Positions 10,889 through 21,013 of a stretch of 64,000 nt of DNA are shown in pieces (positions within the stretch are counted from its first letter, which is position 1; every line of letters begins with the position of its first letter). A model generated the notes under the pieces. That model saw nothing but the letters and a program-made list of their open reading frames with translations. It was not told the origin of the DNA and did no database searches. The stretch comes from Agriotes lineatus (taxonomy: Eukaryota; Arthropoda; Insecta; Coleoptera; Elateridae): the NCBI GenBank assembly GCA_940337035.1, contig CALNHX010001066.1:62001-126000 (forward strand). Reading direction: 5' to 3'. Made by a program: the position numbers and the translations under genes.

Positions 10889-11060
10889 CTGCATTGTTGG
10901 TAGCACTGTCAAGCTATGTCAAATTCCTAATTTTCAGGTTAAGTCCTCGAATTTGACATAGACTGACAGTACACTTCAGTACTGCCAATACACTTCAGTA
11001 CTGTCAAACGTATATCACAAATCATAGGCTACTAATTATAAATTTATTTCGCGACATATT
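10889..11060. repeat. Dispersed palindromic repeat (second copy at 36295-36490)
   Basis: The block contains CTATGTCAAATT, AGACTGACAGTAC, CAGTACTGTCAAACGTATATC and ACTAATTATAAATTT. Recognisable diverged versions lie in the same order near 36300-36480. A short CACTTCAGTACTG segment is also duplicated in tandem here. No coding capacity is seen. Confidence 0.55.
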
Positions 11061-11099
11061 CTGACTGCGCAAACTATTTAGGCACAAGAATTTGCTACT

Positions 11100-11275
11100 G
11101 TAAGATAAAACGTAGTATATCACAAGTGAGCGAAATGCCATTATAAACTCGTGAGAAATTGTATCGCTCGTGCTGGGGCACTCGCGATTTAAAATTCTCA
11201 CTCGCGATTCAAAATTCTCACTCGCAAATAATGATGCATTTCTCTCACTTATAATATAATCTACTATTACATCCC
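11100..11275. repeat. Imperfect palindrome with 21-bp duplication in one arm
   Basis: The arms match between ACAAGTGAGCGAAATGCCAT (left) and GATGCATTTCTCTCACTTAT (right). The right arm carries a tandem ACTCGCGATT(T/C)AAAATTCTC duplication of about 21 bases. The apex is rich in CTCG. Confidence 0.65.
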
Positions 11276-11699
11276 GCATTTGTGTTCATTTCACCGTGGA
11301 TACCACACCAAAGCATTATAACGTTATGTTGTTTTGAAAATTAGACAATAATGGATTTACTATCCAAGATCGAGACAAAATTACCAAAAAAGTTATTTAA
11401 AATGTGATTTTCTATCTAAATACGAAATTTTGGCCCAACATTTTGGAAAAAATCTCGTCATTTAGACAACTGTAAATATCATTTACAGGATGTTTATAAA
11501 AGTAATTCAGAAGCCATTTAAATAGATATTAATTATCATTAAAAAATATTTCGGTTGAAGAAACCGTGGTACCGCTGGCAACCCCTAAAGAAGATAAACC
11601 AGCGACCCTTTGTTTGCCAGAGTTCCCTGTCGTCATGATCAGCGAAGTACTTCCGTCTCCACTTCCATCATCATACATAATCCTGAGCCTTTCCACCGT

Positions 11700-12985
11700 G
11701 AAGTGTAAGGCTTGAAGTCGATTGGGTTGTTGTCACTCCTCGTCGATTGGTGTTTTTTGGCATCACTTCTTCCACTCTTTTCGATCTTGCCCTATTTGTC
11801 TCACTGTATTCCATTCTAGTCCTCTCTGTTCCGTTGCTACTTTTACCCCTTCTGTTTATGTCTTCCTTGGTCTTCCCACTCTGTTATTTCCTTCTCGTCT
11901 TGTTTCCAGTGGTTGCTTCACCATTCTATATTCTTCCATTCTGTGTACATGTACCAGCTGTCCTAGTTGCCTTTTTTGGACCACTTCTTCCACTGTCTAT
12001 ACGTTCAGTTGTTGTCTGTATGCTATGTTCCTGATCCTGTCTTATTTAGTTTTTCCCTCTATTTTTCTCCAGAACGTCATTTCTGTGCTTGTCAGTCTGC
12101 TCTACTGTTTATTTGTGACCGTCCATGATTCGCTGTCGGAAACTAATGCCGGGTACACCACTTTTTTAATTATTTCAGTTTTCTCCAGAAAGGTGATTTT
12201 TTATCATGTTAATAGTTCTTTCTACCACGGCTGTGGGCTCGTTTATTTCGTCATCTATCTTCCGATTGCTATTAATAGATGTCCCCAGATATCTGAATTT
12301 GTTCACTTGCTCAATTTCTTTCCTTTCTATTCCAATATTGTGTCTTCTTTCCCCAGCTGCTATTATCATTGTCTTTGTTTGTTCTATGTTAATTTTCATG
12401 TTGGCTTTTTTCATATCTTTGTTATAGGTATATACATATTCAGGTTGTGTGGTAGTTCTCGCTCTGATGTTTCTATTATCACCATATCGTCTGCATATAT
12501 GAGTTCCGACATTTGTACCGTTTCCATTTTCCACCTTCCTACTTTATATATATATTTTTTCTTTTTACCTTCTTTGACTACCTCATTCATAATTAGAGCA
12601 AATAATATCGAGCTCAGTACACAGCCCTGTCTTAGCCCTCTTAGCCCTCATTTCTTGTTCTTACTAGATTTGTTGTCTGTTGACCATCTCTATCTCTTTC
12701 GTTGTTATACCTCTGTTTTATAGTGCCTTCCATATGTCCTTTCTTTTAATTCTATCGAACTCTTTCTCCAGGTCTATGAAACATATTGCCTTTTCGCTTA
12801 TTTGCCTTAGTATGAAAACGTTGTCTTGTGTTCCTCTCACTTTTCTAAACCCACATTGACTATCTTCTATTGTGTCTTCTAGTTTTTTCCTTAATCTTGC
12901 TTCCCATATTCTTGCCCATATCTTTCCTGTTATGCTTAATAGTGTAACTCCTCTATAATTGTTCTCTGAATGTCATTTTTTGGCA
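11700..12985 (-). pseudogene. LINE reverse transcriptase, C-terminal part (decayed)
   Basis: On the minus strand the order of RT motifs can be followed through several frames. NNYRGVTLLSITGKIWARIW lies near 12960-12880, a QCGFRK..GTQDNVFILRQI segment near 12840-12800, an ECFIDLEKEFDRI segment (motif A region) near 12760, and YADD at about 12490. The frame at 12534-12175 continues with NKFRYLGTSINSN (thumb-side motif). The style resembles RTE-like or similar insect LINEs. Frameshifts and stops show it is dead. The large plus-strand frame 11722-12723 is only the antisense of this gene. Confidence 0.75.
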
Positions 12986-13104
12986 TTGGTCTATTATGAT
13001 ATGTTTTATCTGACTTTTTCCACTGTCTAGGGTGTATAACACACTGTCTTCAGATGTTCCTAGTTAGTCCTGAGATAGACTGATATTGTACGTCTTTATA
13101 CGTA

Positions 13105-13170
13105 CACTCGTGTCTACCCCGGGATTTGAACCCAGGACCGCTGATCGCTGTGATTACTAGCTATATAGCA
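13105..13170 (-). ncRNA. tRNA-like relic
   Basis: On the minus strand a tRNA-like 3' half is visible: GATCAGCGGTCCTGGGTTCAA with the B box GGGTTCAAATCCC at 13121-13133, then CGGGGTAGACAC. The 5' half is not convincing and no acceptor stem closes. It is likely a SINE head or tRNA relic. Confidence 0.4.
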
Positions 13171-14340
13171 TATATATATGACAAATGTAAATTCTAATGA
13201 AAAAATATGTTGAAGTAGGTAATATTCAAATGAACTTAAATTATAGATGGCGTTAATAATTAAAATATGGTAGTTAGGCGAATTTGTTACGATTATTAAT
13301 AATAATAACTTAATGTACTTTTTACAATTTCGGTTTGAAATAAAACATAGAAATTTACCCTATTTTTGAATGTGTTAGTTTTGGAAATGTTTAAAATGGG
13401 TTATTAAAAATCTACGAGGTGAACATACAAGAGAAATATTAATAAGGGAAGCAGCAGTTATAGAAGAGAATTGAAAGATGGTAAAACTAAATATAAGCAA
13501 GCAGACTTATTATTTATAGAAGAATATAACATTTGGATGGAAATAGTTTATTTTAAATAATACAATTGACAAGGAGTTACATTGATTTGAGTATTGCTAA
13601 GTGTTGGGTTTGTGAAGGCGTTCTGAAGACAAGAGAATCTGTTCGGGGAATATAGCAGAGGGACTACTGGACTTGAGGTATTCTGTTGGTTACTGACAAC
13701 AGACGTCTGTGTGACAGCTAACTTGCCGTGGAGCTGTATGAAGCAAGGTGTTTGCGAAAGATAGCAGTTGCACGAGCAGAGTAGGAAGAGGTCTGTCCTG
13801 GTAGCAGCCCAGAGTCGACAAGTTAGCAGCTGTTGTCAGTAACCAGTACATTACAGCAGGACTAACTAGGGGTCCAAGCTGCTAACGTCAGGAGGATTAC
13901 GATCTTGGAGGTGAAATTGGAGCAGTGAGAATAGGAGCAGTGCAAGGTGGGTCGTAGTCGTGTGCTATCAACGTTAAAGTAAATAAAAGACAATTTAAAA
14001 AGTGCAATAAACTAAAAATAAGTACTTACCGTAGAATATTAAAGTCAATATAATACAAATAGAATTGAGCATTTGTCATATTTGATTAAGATTATTAATA
14101 GAACTTGGTTTGATATAGAAGGTGACAGTTAATGTCATTCCACAATTGAAAGTCATTTTTAAAATAAAATTTAACTAACAAACAACTAGATAATCGAACT
14201 AACCCTGAAAGAGTCTCAAGGCACTATCAATTTTAATAATTAAATAATATTGAAATTCGAACGAAACAATTAAAGTTAAAAAATAAGAGCAGTCACTGCA
14301 ATATCTTACCGCTGTATGGACAGTAGACTATTTTTCTAGT

Positions 14341-14545
14341 TCTCTGCGCAGTAGTGGCATCCAAATGGGCTTTAGTTCTGCGCTAGCCTGGCTAATTGGT
14401 TTTACTGCCAGCGCTATGTATGTCGTTTGTTTCAGCTTCCTACGGAGTCTGTTTTCCTCTTTAGCTACAATTGATGCGTTATCCCATTGTATGTGGTGGT
14501 CTTTGTTCCAGACGTGTTCTGCGATCTTGGATTTGAAAGAGCGAA
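14341..14545 (-). pseudogene. Penelope-like element, C-terminal endonuclease fragment
   Basis: The minus strand gives one clean frame with SKIAEHVWNKDHHIQWDNA, then AKEENRLRRKLKQT and ELKPIWMPLLRRE. The AEH...H.I.W..A...A.E..R..RK pattern followed by ..L.P.W.PLL matches the C-terminal part of the GIY-YIG endonuclease domain of Penelope-like retroelements. The GIY-YIG core and reverse transcriptase that should precede it are absent, so only a fragment of about 68 residues remains. Confidence 0.7.
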
Positions 14546-14612
14546 ACCATTACTCCCGAATCGTCGTGTGATATACACCCTAGACAATGGAAAAAGTCCG
14601 ATAAAACATATC

Positions 14613-14754
14613 CGCTATAATTATTACACTCTTTTCTATCACCTTTTTGTATACTGGCACAATTACACCCGTCTGCCAATCCTTTGGGGCTCTTTTTGTT
14701 TTTACTATGTTGTTCATTAGTCTTAGTATATTTTCCTTACCGGTTTCCCCTATG
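14613..14754 (-). pseudogene. LINE reverse transcriptase, fingers segment
   Basis: The minus strand reads GETGKENILRLMNNIVKTKR and then a PKDWQTGVIVPVYKKGDRKE-like segment. This is RT motif 1-2 sequence of a LINE, continuous with 15300-15420 on one side and 12985-11700 on the other. It is separated from them by two insertions and has a one-base frame change near GDRKE. Confidence 0.75.
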
Positions 14755-14756
14755 TA

Positions 14757-15297
14757 CAGAAAATCCCAAAATGTACTGACGGTTTTCAAAATTAAATAAC
14801 TTTTGAACAGATTAACTAATTGCACCATTTCAAATAGGATCTTACCAAGGAAGCATGGGAGTTTTGTTGACAGTTGTCAAAATAATTATCATGGACAATT
14901 ATACCACCGACCAACGCATTGTTTGCGTAACACATTATTTGAGAACAAATTCGATTGTTGCGACTCAACGAGCATTTTGGAATGAATTCCACCGATTATT
15001 TTTTATGGGGAATTCTGAAGGGTTGCGTCTATAAAAATAAACCCCGCAATCTCGATCAACTAAAACAAAATATTGAAAACGTAATTAGAACGATACCAGC
15101 TGACATTTTAGGTAGAGTAATGTACGGCTCCTACAAGAGTGCGTTGAGAAGGAAGGCAGCCACGTGACTACTTCAGTTTTCAAGTTAAAAAACTCCCATG
15201 TTTCAGCTTTTAGATGTATCTTTTGTTTTTGTAATATATGAAATTAATAAAAAGTTATTTAATGTTGAAAACCGTCAGTACATTTTGGGATTCCCTG
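14757..15297. mobile_element. TA-flanked Tc1/mariner-like transposon, internally deleted
   Basis: Inverted ends carry AATCCCAAAATGTACTGACG (left) and its reverse complement (right), flanked by TA at 14755-14756 and 15298-15299. Removing the element and one TA restores the LINE reading frame as MIKYIGETGKEN, which proves both boundaries. A plus-strand frame at 14955-15167 carries TDYFLWGILKGCVYKNKPRN, the region around the last catalytic residue of an IS630/Tc1/mariner-type transposase (LDYFLWG..K..VY..KP pattern). The N-terminal and central transposase are missing. Confidence 0.85.
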
Positions 15298-15299
15298 TA

Positions 15300-16235
15300 C
15301 TTTATCATATCTGGTGTTATCCCGTCTTTTCCTCTATCTTTTCTAACTTTATCTTTTGAATTGCCTCCTCTAATTCTCTTTTTTTGTAGTAGGTTCAACG
15401 CCTGCGTCATCATTTGTGGTTGTGGTGTTTTGTTTCTTTTTGTTGCTACCCTCTTTTTCTTCTTCGTCGCTATCCTCTAGCACTAGAACTATCTCAGTTT
15501 TCTTTTCCTCCTATGCTTCTCACGTTTCATATGCCTATTTTGCTTTCTTGTGTTTTTGTCGTTTTCTTTATTCTCTTATAGCTGTGGTCGTTTCTTCATA
15601 TCTTAGCTGCTTTCCTTTTCCTTTATCGTTGTTTTTCTGACTTCCGTCTGTACGCTCCTCTCCCTCCAAGTCATGTCGTTGTCGATATAAATTTTTGTAC
15701 CTTTTAGTTTGTGTTTGTTACTCATTATCTGTTCTTTCCAAGTCTATCTATCTACTTCTAATATGTTTATTGACAGTCGAGCCTTATTTCGTAGGTCGGT
15801 CACTCTCTTTACTTCCACGTCGACTTCCAGCTTTTCAGTCAAAAATTGCTTTTCAGTTTGTTCTTTATTTTGTCCATCGAATTTTACTCCGTTAATTACT
15901 ACGTTGTATCTCTTTTTCTCCATTTCCATAACTTCTAGCTTGTCTTCAACTTTTTCTACTCTGTTTATTAATTGTTTTTCCTCAATTCTCCACTCCTTTT
16001 CTCATTTTCTCATTTCCTCCCTTAGCTCTCTATTTTCTTCAGTATTTTTCATTTTGTCGATCATATCCTGATTTTCTTTAGGTCCCCTACCTCTTCTTCT
16101 TTATTTATCTTCGATCTTTCTTCGACAGTCGGTGACCTGACTACTTTTCTGCTTTTCTTAAAGGCTTTTATTTCCGCTTCTTCACTACTGTTTGAGCCTC
16201 TGTTTTTTTTATACATTTATCGCTTGCCCTCTATT
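15300..16235 (-). pseudogene. LINE ORF1-like coiled coil/RRM fused by deletion to the start of RT
   Basis: The minus strand near 15930-15740 encodes RYNVVINGVKFDGQNKEQTE and LEVDVEVKRVTDLRN, the RNA-binding ORF1 domain seen in L1/CR1-type LINEs (N.VI.G......T.....L....). It is preceded by a charged coiled coil at 16070-15930. Downstream at about 15420-15300 the same strand reads KDRGKDGITPDMIKY, the beginning of RT. No apurinic endonuclease domain lies between them, so the copy has probably lost it by deletion. Several frame changes show it is dead. Confidence 0.65.
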
Positions 16236-18109
16236 TTGTCTGATGCCGTTTTTTTATTGATATCGCCTACGTTCAGCCCCCTTTTATAGTTTTATCGCGT
16301 AGCCGGCCGTTGGCCTTGTTTCGCTTGTGCAGCGCAGTAGCGTATTTACTCCCTAAACGCCCATAACGTCGCATAAAGGTAAAATATAAAAATGGCCTGA
16401 CAAACCAACAACCGACCTCCAGGTGCCGTCCTAATGTCTGCTGCACCAGCAGCCTTTCCCTTTCCGAATAGAGGGGCAGGTGTAACGTTTAGATCCTAAT
16501 TAATCGCTATTTAACCTTAATCTAAAATGAAGAGCGTTTAATTTTCTGCGTTTTTAACATTCCATGCTCTCAAGAATGCCCACGGCTGGCGGTACGCAAG
16601 CGACAAAACTCGTTCAGCGCGCATTTCCACTCCTAAGTTTTATCAGAGAGGAATTCGACAGCCAGATATAAAATCAAATTTTCAGCCGGACTGAAGAGAA
16701 TTATTCCAGGAGACCTCTACTGAGATTTCCGAAGAAAGAGGATTAGCTCACCGGCCCTGTTGTCTTAAGTAATTATCTGTCCTGTGGATAATTTCGTAAA
16801 TGTAAATAACCCCACAAAGCCCCTGTAAATTTCTCAATTTTTACCCACGTGTGCCTGGAAATTAGGAACTTGATTTTCTGGAAAAATAATAGTCACACAG
16901 CCCCTGTAAAGTTCTCAATTTTCTCCAACGTGTGCCTGAAAATCGAGAACGTAAGTGAATAGTGTAAAATTTCCCAGAAATCCAACTACGCTCCGTAGTA
17001 AATGATTTTCCCAGAAATTGCAAGTCCGCTGTAAATTAAAAAAAGCCCGGCCACGCCAAATTATTCTGGCCGAAAAGCGATTTGAGTTTCCATGTATAAT
17101 AGGCGACTTTCCCATGTTCAAAATAACATAAATTAATTAGAATTCGTCCTCAGCACCCGCCGACCATGGTTATCAAGGAAGATAAGCTCTCGCTGATGCG
17201 AGCTTGCTGCTATTAGTAATCCGAATTCCACCGCTGGACACGTGGAGACACCTCGCTTTCAAAACAAGGCAACACATGTGGTATCGATCTTAAATAATGA
17301 TTTGGTTTCAATAATTAAAGCAAATAATAAGACCATGTATTTATTTCACTTGTGATTTGACAGTTTAACTAACTATTTATAAATTCGCTTCTGCAACTTT
17401 GGTTGTCTAGATGCCAGGTCGCGAGTAGCATATAATTAGACTTCTTTATTTGTATAAACAATTAGAAATGGTTTGAACGCCTATTTAGCTTTATACCTAA
17501 GACGTGAACTGTACATAGTGGTAAATAAATGCAATTTCTGTTAACTTGTATTCTTTAAATCAGTCAAGGTAAATATTTAAATCGAACCTGGCTCATTCAG
17601 AGCTGCCAATTAATTGGGCAACATTAATGAACGCCAAAATACTAAATAAATACACCAGGAAGCGCAACATTTTTTACTGTTAATAGAAGAGTAAAAACCG
17701 TACACCGTCTTTACTATAGCTAGTCGGCCCTCCGGTATCTCCGTGTAGCCTGAACGATCGTTTGGTGTGATTTGCATCTGGTAAGAGTAATTGAGATACA
17801 TAGTTTGGAACTGAGTATTGCTTAGAATTTGTTGTTGGTAGTAATACCAATAAAGGTGTGTACAATCGAAAAAAGGTAATAACCCCGTTTCGTGGCACGT
17901 TCATTTTCATGTTAGGCTAAGAACGTCTCAGTGTGCTTTAGTAGTTTTTATTGTTGCAGGCAGAAAAATATGTAAAGAACTGCTGCTTAAATTGTAATTT
18001 TAGCTATTATGCATCAAATTAATTATAAAATTGTACTGATACATTTCAATGTGTATTGACATATTTTGGACTGATAAAACAAAGACATCACGAGAATGTA
18101 AATTGATAC
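16236..18109. other. No gene seen; 81-bp tandem duplication
   Basis: No convincing coding sequence is present. A segment beginning AAGCCCCTGTAAATTTCTCA at about 16818 recurs 81 bases later as CAGCCCCTGTAAAGTTCTCA with several substitutions, giving a two-copy tandem repeat to about 16980. The region is a little richer in GC near 16300 and 16580 than its surroundings. Nothing else was recognised. Confidence 0.4.
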
Positions 18110-18254
18110 TACCGGGTGTCTCAAAATGAATTACATCTAGTATGCTTTGAATTTCTCATAATGCAATACCAATGACAATCTAAAGCACATCCAAATTTGT
18201 ATGCAAACAAAATTCAAAACCTACTAGATGTAATTCTTTTTAAGACACCCGGTA
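18110..18254. mobile_element. Short TA-flanked MITE
   Basis: TACCGGGTGTCTCAAAATGA at 18110 and its near reverse complement ending CACCCGGTA at 18254 form inverted ends of about 35 bases with few mismatches, and TA sits at both boundaries. At 145 bases it is too short to code for anything. It is a Tc1/mariner-type MITE. Confidence 0.85.
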
Positions 18255-18336
18255 TAAATTGAAACAATTTAAATCTATTTGGTTAAGTTCGAGAATTTCC
18301 GGATTATAGATGGTCTAAAACAGCATTAATATAAAC

Positions 18337-18642
18337 CATATATGTAATACTTCTATATGGCTTGTTCCTATTCAAGCGCTGTATGCTAGTGTTCACGAAA
18401 GAAGTGAGACAGAATGAGTGCAAGTTCTTGCCTTTGCGCGTGCGCTAATCTCCGCGCGTAACTTCGTGGCTCGTGAAATCGCCTTCGCTTCGGCGTCGTA
18501 TAGTGTCGTACCACGCGAATCGTATTTCTGGCAGCCAAAGAGAATTAGCGCTTGCGCATTACCCACAAACCCCAATCATTCTGTACTTCAATTTTCGTTG
18601 ATACCCTCTCTCAACACGCCATATAGAAGTATTACATATATG
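18337..18642. mobile_element. MITE with perfect 25-bp TIRs and near-perfect 8-bp duplication
   Basis: The ends are perfect inverted repeats, CATATATGTAATACTTCTAT... and its complement, of about 25 bases. The flanks are ATATAAAC (18329-18336) and ATATAACC (18643-18650), which fits an 8-bp target duplication with one change. The interior is GC-rich, with CpG-dense segments (GCGCGTGCGCTAAT mirrored by ATTAGCGCTTGCGC). hAT-type mobilisation is possible. Open frames on both strands have no recognisable product. Confidence 0.75.
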
Positions 18643-18650
18643 ATATAACC

Positions 18651-19386
18651 CCTCAGTGGTAAGATGAAACATAATCTCCGTATCTTAGTGGAAAGGAGCC
18701 AGAAATTTAAATGGGGAATAATGTTTAATTAAAACACTGTACAAAGTAAATTAAATTGACGAGCAATATTTTAGTTTTGTTATTACCATAGTGATATACA
18801 TGTAAGATGATTTTCTAATACATATATAACCCTCTTACTTACCCCTACAACGTAATGTGACTATTGATGATCGCACAAAAAATAGAGATGAATGTACTCG
18901 TTTTACAGAAGTATCATAATCATAACTCTATAATAAAGCAGAACAATTCCCAAGGTCAAACATGTATGCGCGTGGTCTATGTGTAGTTACCATTGTGGGC
19001 GTGGTCTTGATATTTTCTAAGAGCCAGTAATATGGAAGGAGAGAACAATTAATGCTCTTGTTAGGGCCTACACACATTTTTTACATTACACAGGAATGTT
19101 TGTACTATGTACACATAAATATTAAATCTGTAAATAACCTAAATTTGGAGCTTTGTACAAAAATATGGTTATAAACTTTTTGCAAGTGGACTTTACTACC
19201 TCTAGGAAAAACGGTGGTTACAACTTGTCAGAAGCAAGGCTACAAACCAACCTGAAAATATCATTGCGTTTTTGTGTTTTCGTGCTTATAAGTTAGTTTT
19301 TGCGTTCTTTATCTACTTATATTTCTATTTATTATAAAACAGTTTTTTCAACGCTACAGAGCTACAGCATTTTATTGCAACTGTAA
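18651..19386. other. No gene seen
   Basis: AT-rich sequence without a convincing frame. It may include decayed upstream parts of the transposon whose transposase fragments follow at 19387. Confidence 0.35.
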
Positions 19387-20390
19387 GTACAAGTGTCCAA
19401 GTTTAAGATTGAAAATTGTTTATAGGTTAGAATGAGCTGTACGACAAGTGCTGATTCAGAAAACAGACCACTTAATTATTGTGCATGCTGGCGGTAAAAT
19501 AGGTTTTGTTCCGAATGGGCGTACAAGTGTCCAAGTTTAAGATTGAAAATTGTTTATAGGTTAGAATGAGCTGTACGACAAGTGCTGATTCAGAAAACAG
19601 ACCACTTAATTATTGTGCATGCTGGCGGTAAAATAGGTTTTGTTCCAAATGGGCTAATTATTTTTAAATCGGGCCTTAAGACTGGGGACTACCATGACGA
19701 TATGAATAACAAGCATTTTTCCAAGTGGTTACAAGAAAAATTCTTACCAACAGTTAAAGAAAAGAAAGGCTACAGTGTAGAATAATGAGCAACGCTAAAA
19801 GGACGGTTCACAGCCAAGGTAATTTGTTGGTATTTTAGAATCACTGTGTGTTTTATTTAAATTTTATTTCAGAGTACATCGGCAGTAGCTGATTGGGCAT
19901 TAATAGTGGATATTTTGAAAGCAACTACCTAATATTTATTAAAAACTGGCAAATTTACGCAAAGCCTTGAAAATTGTTTATAGGTTAGAATTAGCTGTAC
20001 GACAAGTGCTGATTCAGAAAACAGACCACTTAATTATTGTGCATGCTGGCGGTAAAATAGGTTTTGTTCTGAATGGGCTAATTACTTTTAAATCGGGCCT
20101 TAAGACTGGGGACTACCATGACGATATGAATAACAAGCATTTTTCCAAGTGGTTACAAGAAAAATTCCTACCAAAAGTTAAAGAAAAGAAAGGCTACAGT
20201 GTAGAATAATGAGCATCGCTAAAAGGACGGTTCACAGCCAAGGTAATTTGTTGGTATTTTAGAATCACTGTGTGTTTTATTTAAATTTTATTTCAGAGTA
20301 CATCGGCAGTAGCTGATTGGGCATTAATAGTGGATATTTTGAAAGCAACTAACTAATATTTATTAAAAACTGGCAAATTTAATCAAAGCC
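19387..20390 (+). pseudogene. Tandemly duplicated DDE (IS630/Tc1-type) transposase fragments
   Basis: Two copies of a 67-80-residue frame (19582-19785 and 19967-20209) carry HLIIVHAGGKIGFV, FKSGLKTGDYHDDMN and KWLQEKFLP. These are the catalytic-core motifs around the first and second acidic residues of a DDE-3 (IS630/Tc1-like) transposase. The DNA is a 424-bp tandem duplication (19543-19966 and 19967-20390), and its first 134 bases are duplicated once more at 19387-19520. Each long copy also carries a GTAATTTG...TTTCAG stretch with intron-like borders. The HDN-type and last catalytic parts are missing. Confidence 0.75.
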
Positions 20391-21013
20391 TAAGGTACCC
20401 AAAGAATCATTGAAAATGAACAGGGCTATGCAACAAACATTGCAGTAGTTCATATACGTTTTCTGAATTTCCCTTGTCTCTAAAGCAGAATCGTGTTGTC
20501 CTAACTCTCTCCTCATCGTAATAATAAAATAACGTTGCACGCAATTGCAAAACGTCGGTTAAGTCAATTTGACATGCATAACGCTGTTCATTTTCAATGA
20601 TCGTAAGTGTACATGTCCAATGTAACTATCCGGGAAGCATCAGATTTTGTTTGTAAGTTATTTAGTGGAATTTCATTATGTGTGTGCTAATTTTTTGTGT
20701 TAACAGATAAAAATGAAAGTTTGGGACTCGATATCAAGTTTTAATTTGTGTTACGATTTAATTATACTTTAAATCCCAATGGCACATACAGTGTGTCCCA
20801 GATCGACTGGGATTGCATGGGTAACTTTCTTATCATTGAAGATGGAGATTTGGTTAAATGGCCAATGTTTTCCAGTTTCATATGATGATTTAATATCGGT
20901 TTGAAAAAGTTCAGAATGCCGAACCAGTCAAAAGTTATTAGAAAAAAACTAAAAACTGTCATTTTCTTGTATGTCAAATATCTTTGTAAGTATAAGAGAT
21001 ACGAAAAAAGTAA

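Larger units (their letters stand above)
12990..14612. mobile_element. Insertion with about 45-bp inverted ends containing Penelope-like sequence
   Basis: TATGTTTTATCTGACTTTTT...CTAGGGTGTATAACACAC at 12990 is repeated in inverse orientation ending at 14612, with a few mismatches. The block interrupts the LINE reverse transcriptase. The flanking LINE motif AATTATAG(C/A)GGA occurs on both sides, close to but not exactly at the inverted ends, which may be a target duplication plus rearrangement. Inside are a tRNA-like B box and a Penelope-type GIY-YIG fragment. Inverted terminal repeats are seen in some Penelope-like elements, so the whole block may be one decayed copy. Confidence 0.55.

Noticed and set aside
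11722..12723. 333-codon plus-strand open frame
   Set aside because: It lies antisense to LINE reverse transcriptase motifs (YADD and YLG on the minus strand). Its Phe/Cys/Ser-rich composition is what the complement of such sequence gives.
13690..13845. GGTTACTGACAACAG...CTGTTGTCAGTAACC as an LTR or ribozyme
   Set aside because: It is a single inverted repeat inside the Penelope-containing insertion. I could not find a hammerhead core (CTGATGA...GAAA) or a direct-repeat partner.
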